DNA from: a virus | IMG/VR virus record: IMGVR_UViG_3300031788_000008 | Span: 1 to 64,000 of that record | DNA: 64,000 nt | Direction: 5' to 3' (one strand) | Shown here: positions 36,768-44,211 of the stretch, in pieces | Layout: each line of letters begins with the position of its first letter | Numbering within the stretch: the stretch's first letter is position 1 | Notes under the pieces: generated by a model | The model's input: the letters and a program-made list of their open reading frames with translations, nothing else | What the model was told of the DNA's origin: nothing | Databases searched by the model: none | Translations under genes and position numbers: made by a program

Positions 36768-38561
36768 GTGGAAGAATCTACAGTAGTAGCGCCAACAGTA
36801 AAAAATCTTATCTCGGAAAAATCCGCCGATCTGCGTGACCATTTCCCCTTTAACACTATACGGGAAAATCAAAACGAGACTCTAGATAAGCTTGCAATCT
36901 GGAATAAAAGCAATAAAAAATTTTTCATTCTTGAGGCGGCCACCGGGTTCGGGAAAAGCCCAATAAATATCGCGGAAGCATCTTGGGCTAAAACATCAAA
37001 AGGACAATTTAAACCTGGTGCCTACATTCTCACCCCTCAAAAAACTCTAGCCCAACAATATATGACTGATTTTGAACCTTTGGGTTTAGTTGAACTCAAA
37101 GGGAGAACCAATTACACCTGCGCGAGCTGGTCAAAACAAATGGGGGATAGAGTAAATTGTGAAGATGGGGCATCTATGAATGAAGCCCAGAGAAAGAAGA
37201 TATCCGATCAAGATAAAAATCCTTCAGAGGAGCCAGACAATTTCGTGGATCAAAATCCCTCTCCAGAGGAGCCAGACGATTTCGTGGATCAAAATCCCTC
37301 TCCAGAGGTACGTTGTGGTTCCTGCCCATACCGCATTGCTAAAGATAAATTCATGCATTACCCTTTTGGTACAACAAATTTTGCATACTATTTGTACGAA
37401 TCAAACCTCTCTGGTCAATTACCAAGAAGAAATACACTAATTTTAGACGAGGCTCATAACACAGAAGAACAAATTTTAGGCTTAACGGAAACAGTAATTA
37501 CTCAAAAAGATTGTACTAAAAATGGTGTATCTGAAAAACTTCCCATTTTTAAAGATAATGATTCAGATGCGGTTATGCTTTGGCTTGATAATATTTTGGT
37601 GCCCGCTATTTCTAAACGATTAATGCATCTGGCTTCGCAGCTAACATCTGAAAAAAACAGAGTAGCATTAGACGCGGCAAGAAAAAAATCAGCACTGGAG
37701 AATTTTATTTTACGCTTGAATTTTTTTCGTTACGCAAAAGATAAAAGTGAGTGGTTTGTTTGGTCCGACTGGAATGAACAATTTAAACAGGGTACAGGAG
37801 ATTTGTGTATTAAGCCTTTAACCGCACGTTTATTTGCGCATGATCTTCTGTTCTCTAAAGCCCAAAAAATATTGATTACATCCGCTACGATTCTTGATCC
37901 CAATACTTTCATGCGTAGTTTAGGGATACATCCAAACGATGCAGAGTATCTTTCTATTGGTAGTGAATTTCCCATAGAAAATCGTCCTCTATTTTATTGG
38001 CCGGTAGGGAATATGCGCCAAAAAGATATTAAAGAAACTCTCCCAAAAATGGCAGAAGAGGTAGAAAAAATTTTAAAGTACGCTCGATATTCAACTAAAA
38101 AAGGAATTGTACACACACAATCCTATTACATCAATAATTATTTGGTGCGATATTTGCGGGATAGAGGACTTGGGAATAGAATTATAACTCATGATTCGAA
38201 TTTTGGAGCAAGGGAAGAAGCGCAATTTCAACATATAGTAGCTAGAGAAAAAGACCCTACTATTTTATTTTCTCCGTCTATGACAGAGGGGCTCGACCTT
38301 AGGGAGGATTTAAGTCGATTGCAAATAGTTTGTAAGGTTCCTTATCCAGCGCTTACGCCGTACAATAAAGCTAGAATGCAACGTGACCCTGCATATTATA
38401 AATGGCAAACCGCTTTAAAACTGGTTCAGCAAACCGGCAGAAGCAACCGAAGCGCAACTGATCGTTCCCATACTTTTATACTAGATTCTGGCTTTAGTAC
38501 TTTTATTCAAAAAAATAATCATATCCTACCCAAGTACTGGCTCGATGCGATCCACTGGTAA
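36768..38561 (+). CDS. DinG/XPD-type superfamily 2 DNA helicase with Fe-S site
   Basis: A protein of 597 residues, starting at GTG. Motif I is ATGFGKS at ~57-64 and motif II is LDEAHN at ~226-231. Between them are four Cys (118, 131, 183, 186) in the spacing expected for the 4Fe-4S cluster of XPD/DinG helicases. C-terminal motifs include a Ser-Ala-Thr segment (ILITSATILD), FSPSMTEGLDL and the motif VI region LVQQTGRSNRS. It should unwind DNA 5' to 3', probably in phage replication or repair. A 39-nt tandem repeat inserts acidic residues between Cys131 and Cys183. The first residues are a poor helicase match, so the start is not certain. Confidence 0.85.
   Translation: MEESTVVAPTVKNLISEKSADLRDHFPFNTIRENQNETLDKLAIWNKSNKKFFILEAATGFGKSPINIAEASWAKTSKGQFKPGAYILTPQKTLAQQYMTDFEPLGLVELKGRTNYTCASWSKQMGDRVNCEDGASMNEAQRKKISDQDKNPSEEPDNFVDQNPSPEEPDDFVDQNPSPEVRCGSCPYRIAKDKFMHYPFGTTNFAYYLYESNLSGQLPRRNTLILDEAHNTEEQILGLTETVITQKDCTKNGVSEKLPIFKDNDSDAVMLWLDNILVPAISKRLMHLASQLTSEKNRVALDAARKKSALENFILRLNFFRYAKDKSEWFVWSDWNEQFKQGTGDLCIKPLTARLFAHDLLFSKAQKILITSATILDPNTFMRSLGIHPNDAEYLSIGSEFPIENRPLFYWPVGNMRQKDIKETLPKMAEEVEKILKYARYSTKKGIVHTQSYYINNYLVRYLRDRGLGNRIITHDSNFGAREEAQFQHIVAREKDPTILFSPSMTEGLDLREDLSRLQIVCKVPYPALTPYNKARMQRDPAYYKWQTALKLVQQTGRSNRSATDRSHTFILDSGFSTFIQKNNHILPKYWLDAIHW
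37230..37307 (+). repeat. 39-nt in-frame tandem repeat inside the helicase gene
   Basis: Two head-to-tail copies, 37230-37268 and 37269-37307, differ at one visible base (GACAAT versus GACGAT). Each encodes 13 residues, EPD(N/D)FVDQNPSPE. A further NPSE just upstream suggests a partial older copy. The repeat lies between the second and third Cys of the Fe-S domain. Confidence 0.9.
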
Positions 38562-38595
38562 ATATTTTTTAACACGCTGAAAACAAAAGGTTTAA

Positions 38596-38628
38596 AAATA
38601 TACTTTTTCGGTATTCCTAATGTATACT
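38596..38628 (+). promoter_or_regulatory. Phage promoter, 31-nt class (copy 1)
   Basis: The block AAATATAC...TTTTTCGGTATTCC...ATGTATA at 38596-38626 aligns without gaps to the two blocks at 62993 and 63240 (24 of 31 positions equal by eye) and continues into TATACT at 38623-38628. There is no TTGACA-like -35. Because it covers the ATG at 38620, that ATG cannot be the start of the downstream gene. Confidence 0.6.
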
Positions 38629-38652
38629 AGGAGTGGAGGGAACAACACCCCT

Positions 38653-39201
38653 ATGATTACATCTTTGGACAAAAACAATCTCAAGACTCTACGCAGCGCA
38701 ATGGAATCCGCTCTGGAGCAGGTAACCAAGCAATATGGTGTGAAGTTCCGTGTTGGCAGCGCCCGATTTTCTCCTGATGCGGCAACCTTCAAAGTTGAAG
38801 TGGCTACCGTTTCTACCGATGGAGTAGTCAACACCAAGAAAGTGGCTGAATTTAAGCATTGTTGTCATCAATACGGCTTGAAGGAAGAGCACCTTGGGGT
38901 TTACATTACCTATAATGGGATGCAGTATAAAATTAGCGGACTATCCCTCAGTTCGTGGCGTTATCCCATCCTTGCCGATCGTATATCTGACGGCAAAACC
39001 TTCAAACTTCCGGAAAGCGCAGTTGCCAGTTTAACATCCGTTGTTTCGCCTTCTTTTGGGGCTTGTCAGAATACAAGCTGCGCCGGTTTGGCTTCTGAAC
39101 GGCGTAAGATCGGCGGCAAGGTGGTTACTTTGTGTGAATCCTGCGCAATCCTGCACGATGAAGCGATGGCTGAATTGAAATCCGAAGCAGCGGGGAGTTA
39201 A
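38653..39201 (+). CDS. Hypothetical phage protein with Cys-rich end
   Basis: I take ATG 38653 as the start. A GGAGGG ribosome site lies at 38635-38640, and the upstream in-frame ATG falls inside the promoter. The 182-residue product begins with LDKNNLKTLRSAMESALEQV....GVKFRVGSARFSPDAATFKVE, a pattern I have seen at the start of small phage proteins of unknown role. Near the end, CQNTSC and then CESC could bind zinc. It is the first gene of a run of small, tightly spaced genes with better-than-average ribosome sites, typical of early phage genes. Confidence 0.6.
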   Translation: MITSLDKNNLKTLRSAMESALEQVTKQYGVKFRVGSARFSPDAATFKVEVATVSTDGVVNTKKVAEFKHCCHQYGLKEEHLGVYITYNGMQYKISGLSLSSWRYPILADRISDGKTFKLPESAVASLTSVVSPSFGACQNTSCAGLASERRKIGGKVVTLCESCAILHDEAMAELKSEAAGS

Positions 39202-39203
39202 GT

Positions 39204-39527
39204 ATGGCAGCTAAAATTTGTTGTACACCAGCAAGTATCGTATGCCCGGAATTCTCGGATTTTTCCGATTACAAAGTATATAATGCCGCGTGCGAGAAAT
39301 ATGTTAAAGCTACGCAAGAATGGACGAAAGCGAACGGCTCTAGCGAATGCGCCGGAGAGATTATTTTCTTTGGTGTAGGTGACGGCAGTGCGCGTTATGT
39401 CGTTTTTTCACTCAAGCCAGTGAAATTAATTCACCTGGATGATGGGGATTCGTACCATTTTCCATACGCCCATCTTTTGACCGCGAAAGCTGTTCGTGAA
39501 GAAGTCCGCAGAAACAAGGGGGAGTGA
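39204..39527 (+). CDS. Small hypothetical protein
   Basis: A 107-residue protein starting 2 nt after the preceding stop. It contains Cys at positions 6, 7 and 14 and two more internally, aromatic residues and a plausible beta core (EIIFFGVGDGSARYVVFSLKPVKLIHL). No motif recognised. Its TGA overlaps the ATG of the next small gene, so the two are coupled. Confidence 0.5.
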   Translation: MAAKICCTPASIVCPEFSDFSDYKVYNAACEKYVKATQEWTKANGSSECAGEIIFFGVGDGSARYVVFSLKPVKLIHLDDGDSYHFPYAHLLTAKAVREEVRRNKGE

Positions 39528-39700
39528 TGACAATAGAAGAACGAGCTGATTGGATAGAAGCAAAGATGCAGGCTAATTGCAGAAGTCTGGACGATCATAG
39601 CTGCATTGAATATGGATTAGCTCTGCTTTGTGCTTTAGCCCATCTAAACTATACTGATGAGCAATGGGAACAAGCTGAGAAATTAATTCAATCAAATTAG
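39527..39700 (+). CDS. 57-residue hypothetical protein
   Basis: An ATGA overlap with the previous stop and a GGGGGAG ribosome site support this short gene. The product is acidic and helical (IEERADWIEAKMQANC, then YGLALLCALAHLNYTDEQWEQAEKLIQ) with two Cys and one His that might bind metal. Nothing identifies its function. Confidence 0.5.
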   Translation: MTIEERADWIEAKMQANCRSLDDHSCIEYGLALLCALAHLNYTDEQWEQAEKLIQSN

Positions 39701-39704
39701 AGGC

Positions 39705-39785
39705 ATGAAACGACCAAGAAATGTTGATCCCAACGATAGGCGGAGCCCGATGCAGCGATTGTTGGAGGGGAAAACAACGCAATGA
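39705..39785 (+). CDS. 26-residue possible peptide gene
   Basis: A short frame with an AGAGG site just upstream of its ATG and a TGA that overlaps the ATG of the next gene (ATGA). The product is basic (MKRPRNVDP...RRSPMQRLL). It may be a real micro-gene that couples translation, or only a spacer. I see no conserved motif. Confidence 0.3.
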   Translation: MKRPRNVDPNDRRSPMQRLLEGKTTQ

Positions 39786-40369
39786 CAATCTACTATAAAC
39801 TCACGACACAAGAAGGAATGACCCAAAACAATACCCAATGGGGCGAGAATGTAACTCATGAGGCTACGGGAGACATTGAGCAAGATTTATGCTCCAATGC
39901 ATGGATACATGCGTACACCCATCCCTTACTCGCCATACTCATGAACCCGGCTCATGCGATGATAAAAAATCCCATCCTTTGGGAAGGAAATGGAGAAGGG
40001 GAAGCAAAATTTGAACCCCTTAAGTGCGGGTTCAGAAAGTTTACTACGCTTCGACAAATTCCTCTTCCCGAAGTAACCAATGTTCAAAAGGTAGCCTTTG
40101 GTATTCTCTGTGCTAAAGAAATAAATACGGACTCAAGTTGGAACCAATGGGCAGATAAGTGGTTAAGCGGGGAGGATCGTACTAAATCTTCTGCTTATTA
40201 TGCTGCTTATGCTGCTGCTTCTGCTGCTTCTGCTGCTTATGCTGCTTCTAATGCTGCTAAGTATGCTGATGCTGCTGCTTATGCTGCTTATGCTGCTTAT
40301 AATGCTGCTTCTAAAGGCAAAGAATTAGATTTTGTTTCGATTGCCCTTAAAGCCATGGAGGTGAAATGA
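39782..40369 (+). CDS. Protein with C-terminal Ala-Tyr repeat tract
   Basis: A protein of 195 residues. The N-terminal ~120 residues form an ordered domain (YYKLTTQEGMTQNNTQWGEN, then CSNAWIHAYTHPLLAILMNPAHA) that resembles a widespread phage family of unknown role. Residues ~138-180 are almost only Ala, Tyr, Ser and Asn (AAYAAASAASAAYAAS and similar), encoded by near-uniform GCT codons, so the tract is also a DNA repeat. A short conserved end (FVSIALKAMEV) follows. Proteins with this N-terminal domain commonly carry such Ala-rich tracts; purpose unknown. It overlaps both neighbours by 4 nt. Confidence 0.5.
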   Translation: MTIYYKLTTQEGMTQNNTQWGENVTHEATGDIEQDLCSNAWIHAYTHPLLAILMNPAHAMIKNPILWEGNGEGEAKFEPLKCGFRKFTTLRQIPLPEVTNVQKVAFGILCAKEINTDSSWNQWADKWLSGEDRTKSSAYYAAYAAASAASAAYAASNAAKYADAAAYAAYAAYNAASKGKELDFVSIALKAMEVK

Positions 40370-40650
40370 TGAGTAAACAGGCGGGGTTGATGCGTGAAAT
40401 GGTGTGTTCGAAAGGGGATGTAATTCTAAAAAAAGAGAGTGATCTGCTGGTCAAAGATACGAAATTGACCACTTTATTTTTCCATATCTTCAATTGTGGT
40501 GAATGTAAAAAACCCGCACATTTCGGTTTGACTTTGATGGCTTTGGCTGTAAGGGGTGCTACGGATATTGCTTTAGAAGAAGTCGCTGGACAAGGATATC
40601 AGGAGATTGTGAATGAAGAAGCTGGAGAAGCTGGAGCAGCGAGAAGCTGA
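40366..40650 (+). CDS. Small hypothetical protein with CxxC
   Basis: A 94-residue protein. A CGEC pair and nearby Lys suggest a small zinc or redox site (FNCGECKKPAHFGLTLMALAVRG). The acidic Glu/Ala end runs into the overlapping start of the DnaJ-like gene (38 nt overlap). The start at ATG 40366 overlaps the previous stop; the adjacent ATG 40369 is equally possible. Confidence 0.45.
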   Translation: MMSKQAGLMREMVCSKGDVILKKESDLLVKDTKLTTLFFHIFNCGECKKPAHFGLTLMALAVRGATDIALEEVAGQGYQEIVNEEAGEAGAARS

Positions 40651-41272
40651 AAATTTGGTGGTTATGCTTTTAGGATGCAAGCTACCTCTGACTCACGAGG
40701 CACTTAAAGCTGCGTATCGAAATGCTGTGAGACGCCTTCGCCCTGACTTAGCCAACAATAAGCAGAATGACGAAGAATTCATTCACATGAAGGATTTGTA
40801 TTCAGCGTTGCTGGATCAAGAGCCGATTTGGGCGTTTGTAGACAGTCTTCCCTTAACAAAAACTGTCGAAGGTACTCCCCTAAATGACCTGGGTTTGGGT
40901 CTGGGTTCTCGAAAAAACGGAACTGATTGCAAGGATTGTAACCACAAAGGGTACACAGAACATCATCCTACGGGCTACCAGCGCTGCTCTTGGTGTTTTG
41001 CGGGGTTTGCCTACTCGCAACCTTGTCTACGCTGTAGCGGCACTGGAAATGGCCCTAAGCAGGTTCCTAATACTTGTCCCCAGTGCCTGGGTCGGGGAAT
41101 TAAGGAATTTTCTCGTGTTGTGCGGTGCGGACAATGCGATGGAAGCGGCGGGAAGCAAATTAAAGAAAAGGCAGTTGAATATCACACCTGTTACAAATGC
41201 TTAGGAACGGGTGAAATTGAAATTTTCAATCCAGTGATTCCAAAAGGGGTTTTAATAGGAAAAGAAAGGTAG
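40613..41272 (+). CDS. DnaJ-like protein with altered HPD motif
   Basis: A protein of 219 residues. An N-terminal J-domain-like region (EALKAAYRNAVRRLRPDLANN..NDEEFIHMKDLYSAL) is followed from ~residue 100 by a DnaJ-type zinc domain with repeated CxxCxGxG motifs (CLRCSGTG, CPQCLGRG, CGQCDGSG, CYKCLGTG). The His-Pro-Asp that stimulates DnaK is Arg-Pro-Asp here, so the canonical chaperone contact may be lost. The C-terminal substrate domains of DnaJ are absent. It may hijack or block the host chaperone, or simply bind unfolded phage proteins. Confidence 0.65.
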   Translation: MKKLEKLEQREAENLVVMLLGCKLPLTHEALKAAYRNAVRRLRPDLANNKQNDEEFIHMKDLYSALLDQEPIWAFVDSLPLTKTVEGTPLNDLGLGLGSRKNGTDCKDCNHKGYTEHHPTGYQRCSWCFAGFAYSQPCLRCSGTGNGPKQVPNTCPQCLGRGIKEFSRVVRCGQCDGSGGKQIKEKAVEYHTCYKCLGTGEIEIFNPVIPKGVLIGKER

Positions 41273-41278
41273 AAAAAT

Positions 41279-41542
41279 ATGGCGGAACATATGAATCAAA
41301 CAGTAGAGCCAGAGTTGGATGGTTTCAATCGCATGGGTAAGCCGCTCAGTGAACAAGCAAGGAGCGCAGCCTATGAGCATTGTAAGGCAATGGGACTTAA
41401 TTCAGCGCGGGCGTGGGAATGCGTCAGCTCAATAGCAAATCAACTGGAGCATGATAAGCCTTATGAGGCTCAAGCTGCCGGGATGAGGTTTCTCGATTTG
41501 ACTGGAACCTATCGCCTGATGGCTGTTCTACTAACAGCATAG
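41279..41542 (+). CDS. Small hypothetical protein
   Basis: An 87-residue protein, mostly helical (GKPLSEQARSAAYEHCKAMG, ARAWECVSSIANQLEHDKPYEAQAAGMRFLDL). No recognisable motif. It follows the DnaJ-like gene by 6 nt and has an AGGTAG-like site upstream. Confidence 0.45.
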   Translation: MAEHMNQTVEPELDGFNRMGKPLSEQARSAAYEHCKAMGLNSARAWECVSSIANQLEHDKPYEAQAAGMRFLDLTGTYRLMAVLLTA

Positions 41543-41577
41543 CAAAAGAAGGGTAGAAAAATATGGAGAGAAACTAA

Positions 41578-41958
41578 ATGATAGTCACCATCTTGGCATA
41601 CAAGTCGGACGGCGTGGATGTCTGCCATGGCTGTGTCATGGCACACTATTCCTCGGACTTTCAATGGAAATCCTCTATGGATCGAGGAGAGATCGCCGAG
41701 TTCCTCGCGGGTCTCATGTTCGACAACAAGCATCTCGACACAAACGAGGGCGGGTACGAATTCACGTTCCTCTTCAACGGCGAAGAGAATAATGGTGAAT
41801 GGGATTCGGCCGTCCTCAGAAGTGAGATAGAGGAGAAAGCCACAGCGCTTTACAATCTTAAGGAGATCGACTTCCAACGGAAGGACGCCGAATCCAAGAA
41901 GCGATCCGCCGACAATGTTGGGCAAGAGGCAAATGGTGGAATCGTTAGTATTCAATAG
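41578..41958 (+). CDS. Hypothetical protein with foreign codon use
   Basis: A 126-residue protein, acidic and probably soluble (AEFLAGLMFDNKHLDTNEGGYEF, SEIEEKATALYNLKEID). Its codons use C or G at the third position far more than the genes around it; 33 of the 60 bases at 41701-41760 are G or C. This suggests recent arrival from a higher-GC genome. A GGAGAG site precedes the ATG. A 148-codon frame on the opposite strand is a shadow of this gene. Confidence 0.5.
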   Translation: MIVTILAYKSDGVDVCHGCVMAHYSSDFQWKSSMDRGEIAEFLAGLMFDNKHLDTNEGGYEFTFLFNGEENNGEWDSAVLRSEIEEKATALYNLKEIDFQRKDAESKKRSADNVGQEANGGIVSIQ

Positions 41959-41960
41959 AC

Positions 41961-42254
41961 ATGCTTCCTACGCGTCGTCAAAAAAAGCGAATCCCTAAAG
42001 CAAAAGATATTGTTCTGATGATGCGAGCCTTATCCGCATGTATTCCTATGCACGCTCGTCCGAACCATGGTTTGCGCGAGTCTTTGAAAGGGGTTGTAAA
42101 CTACCGTTTTCAATGCATTACCTATGATGTGGATTGGACGGTTGATGTATATCATGGAGATTTTTTTGTTGTAGGGGCTCGCAATTTTAATCAACCCTGT
42201 CCTTCGGTGTCATCTGCTATTAAACATTTGCGGCGTATGTTAGGATTAAAGTAA
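41961..42254 (+). CDS. Small basic hypothetical protein
   Basis: A 97-residue protein, basic at both ends (LPTRRQKKRIPKAKD and AIKHLRRMLGLK), with a small beta core (VVNYRFQCITYDVDWTVDVYHGDFFVVGARN). Nucleic-acid binding is possible from charge alone. It follows the GC-rich gene by 2 nt, and its TAA overlaps the next ATG. Confidence 0.45.
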   Translation: MLPTRRQKKRIPKAKDIVLMMRALSACIPMHARPNHGLRESLKGVVNYRFQCITYDVDWTVDVYHGDFFVVGARNFNQPCPSVSSAIKHLRRMLGLK

Positions 42255-42829
42255 TGCTCATTCCTCTCGCTATAAACACAGAAGACGATATCAAAGTCAT
42301 TTTAGCCCATCAAACCCTTATAACTAAAACAGCTCAAGCAGAATGCGTGCAAGAAGCATTGATCGATGGTGTACCTAAAGCCGCTGAACAATACATAAAA
42401 GATGAATCTAAAGTGTTGGAGAAATACGCCAGGTACCCCACTCTTACAGAATACAGCCTTATGCCCAACGCCTCCAGCGCATTTAAATGGGGGGCTACTT
42501 TTGGGGTTACAGCGTTAGTAGGTATTTTGATTCTTGACGCTACTAAGCAATTGTTTGATGAAAAACCCGATTTAAAAGATGCGTATTTGCGTTATTTGAT
42601 ACAACTGGATGACCGACAAAAAACAATCAATTTAAACGACAAAGTAACTAAAGTATTTACTGTATTATCTGAACATTTTGGGATTATCTGGGGAAAAAAT
42701 GATACCATATCGCTTACAGTTGTAGGTCGGAGAGTACTGCTTCATTTGATAGATGCTCAAAAATTTGTTGAAGAGATCATTGAAGCTCATTCCCATTTAC
42801 AGCCTAAAATCCCAGATACTAGTATTTAA
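42254..42829 (+). CDS. Hypothetical protein, possible single membrane segment
   Basis: A protein of 191 residues. Most is helical and charged. Residues ~78-96 (WGATFGVTALVGILILD) are hydrophobic enough for one membrane pass or a buried helix. Coupled to the previous gene by a TAATG overlap. No family recognised. Confidence 0.45.
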   Translation: MLIPLAINTEDDIKVILAHQTLITKTAQAECVQEALIDGVPKAAEQYIKDESKVLEKYARYPTLTEYSLMPNASSAFKWGATFGVTALVGILILDATKQLFDEKPDLKDAYLRYLIQLDDRQKTINLNDKVTKVFTVLSEHFGIIWGKNDTISLTVVGRRVLLHLIDAQKFVEEIIEAHSHLQPKIPDTSI

Positions 42830-42833
42830 AGAA

Positions 42834-43307
42834 ATGAGGAAGGTATATTTAGCAGCTCCATTTGAGTGGATTGATCGAATGAAAGTATACGCACAAGAAT
42901 TGCGTACACTAGGGTTTGAAGTAACTTCTCGTTGGCTAGATGAGCAATATAAAGGCGGGGAAACGGATATAACAAATGAAGACGGAGGCACCCAGTTAGA
43001 TAAAAAAGATATTGCTATCAGTTACGCGATCAGAGATATGCGAAATATTCTTGCGTCTGATATTTTAATCGAATTTAATCCTGGAAAAGCTCTGGTGCGA
43101 AATACCCGTTTAGCAGAATTTGGAGGCGCTCTCTTTTTAGGGAAGCAATGTATTGTAATTGGTCCTGAAAATCCAAAATATAGAGACCATATCGATACCG
43201 TTTTTATATTTTTGCAGGGTGATGCGCTCCCCGATGATTTGAAGGCCGCTGGCATTAAACCAGTGAAGCATTTTCATACTTGGGAAGATTTTAAACAAAC
43301 TATATGA
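42834..43307 (+). CDS. Nucleoside 2-deoxyribosyltransferase-like protein
   Basis: I choose ATG 42834, which follows the previous stop directly; the longer frame upstream overlaps that gene. The 157-residue product has the fold markers of the family: (K)VYLAAPFEW at the start, a helix and W-containing segment, AIRDMRNILASDILIEFNPG in the middle, and AEFGGALFLGKQCIVIGPE near the end, where the E.G.A segment contributes the active-site Glu. Relatives cleave or transfer bases of deoxynucleosides or of NAD-like substrates. A second gene of related fold lies at 51286. Role in phage DNA modification, nucleotide salvage or NAD metabolism is open. Confidence 0.6.
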   Translation: MRKVYLAAPFEWIDRMKVYAQELRTLGFEVTSRWLDEQYKGGETDITNEDGGTQLDKKDIAISYAIRDMRNILASDILIEFNPGKALVRNTRLAEFGGALFLGKQCIVIGPENPKYRDHIDTVFIFLQGDALPDDLKAAGIKPVKHFHTWEDFKQTI

Positions 43308-44086
43308 GCGTGAAGAAAACCGGTGTAATCGGAGTAGAATATCCCACCACCCCGCTTCTTTTAGAGCGAACTGTAAAAATGCACAATATTTTGATCGGCA
43401 ACGACACTACACAGATTCGTTTTGCTGAGCAATTTTTGTCTACCGTACACAACACCAAAATTTACCATCAGGAAATGCCTGTAGTTAACGATAGTCATCT
43501 TTTAGGTAAAGATGAACCTCAACTATATCTTGTAGAGCGTTCCGGCCTTATCGATATATCCCCACATGTTAAAACAAAAACAGGCATTTTTTCCACTGAT
43601 ATAATCCGGAAAGGTAGCACTGGCGTTCACGCTATTGTTCGTTTTGCGGCCCAACTTTTAGATATTAAAAAACCCGATAAAATTATAACTCAAAAAATAG
43701 CTGATGAAATTGTAGATGACATTTATGATATAAAAGCAAGTATTTGGTGGGCCGCTTGGCTTTTAAGCGGATCAGTGGTAGAAAAGAATAAATGGGTAAG
43801 ACCTTGGGAAAATTGGTTAACTTGGATGCCAAGGGATGAAGACCCCAGGTATCGACTTAATTCCCTTTACTGGGAGTTAGTAATGTGGGTTTTTGCGGCC
43901 TTAGGAGACGAACGTGGATACAAAAAAACAAAAGGGCGCTGGAACCAAAAAAAATTTGAAAATTTAATACAATTAGCTTTGCCTAAAGATAGAGTTTACA
44001 GTAGCTTAGAGGTGCTTAGTATATGGCGAGAACGCCAATATGACCCATATATTTGTATAATGAAAATATCTCAAATTTGGCGATAA
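43304..44086 (+). CDS. Hypothetical protein of 260 residues
   Basis: Overlaps the previous gene by 4 nt. The product has many aromatic residues in its second half (IWWAAWLLSG, WVRPWENWLTWMPRDED, LYWELVMWVFAALGDERG) and basic segments near the end. No family recognised. It is the last gene of the small-gene run; the following 125 nt hold a promoter. Confidence 0.5.
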   Translation: MSVKKTGVIGVEYPTTPLLLERTVKMHNILIGNDTTQIRFAEQFLSTVHNTKIYHQEMPVVNDSHLLGKDEPQLYLVERSGLIDISPHVKTKTGIFSTDIIRKGSTGVHAIVRFAAQLLDIKKPDKIITQKIADEIVDDIYDIKASIWWAAWLLSGSVVEKNKWVRPWENWLTWMPRDEDPRYRLNSLYWELVMWVFAALGDERGYKKTKGRWNQKKFENLIQLALPKDRVYSSLEVLSIWRERQYDPYICIMKISQIWR

Positions 44087-44147
44087 TTTTTTGACTATGA
44101 TACTCTTAGATATGTCGTTTGGTTACTAAGATAATCAAGCGGCATAT

Positions 44148-44176
44148 TTGATTAATACAGCCAAGTGCAGTATTAT
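44148..44176 (+). promoter_or_regulatory. Sigma70-type promoter for the exported barrel-like gene
   Basis: TTGATT at 44148-44153, a 17-nt spacer, and TATTAT at 44171-44176. The -10 is preceded by CAG, as in several other sites here. Downstream, GGGG (44185-44188) and CCCC (44195-44198) form a small hairpin directly before the GAGGAG ribosome site, which could modulate translation or mRNA stability. Confidence 0.65.
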
Positions 44177-44211
44177 CATGCTATGGGGATTTTTCCCCGA
44201 GGAGAAACACA

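Noticed and set aside
38620-38652. ATG 38620 as start of the early protein
   Set aside because: It lies inside the 31-nt promoter block; ATG 38653 has a GGAGGG site.
39750-40320. CRISPR-like repeat array from the GCT-rich tract
   Set aside because: The repeat is a coding microsatellite without spacers; no CRISPR array was seen anywhere in the window.
41509-41955. A 148-codon frame on the minus strand opposite the GC-rich gene
   Set aside because: The plus-strand frame has a ribosome site, fits the gene spacing and has a natural amino-acid composition; the minus frame is a by-product of the GC-rich codons.
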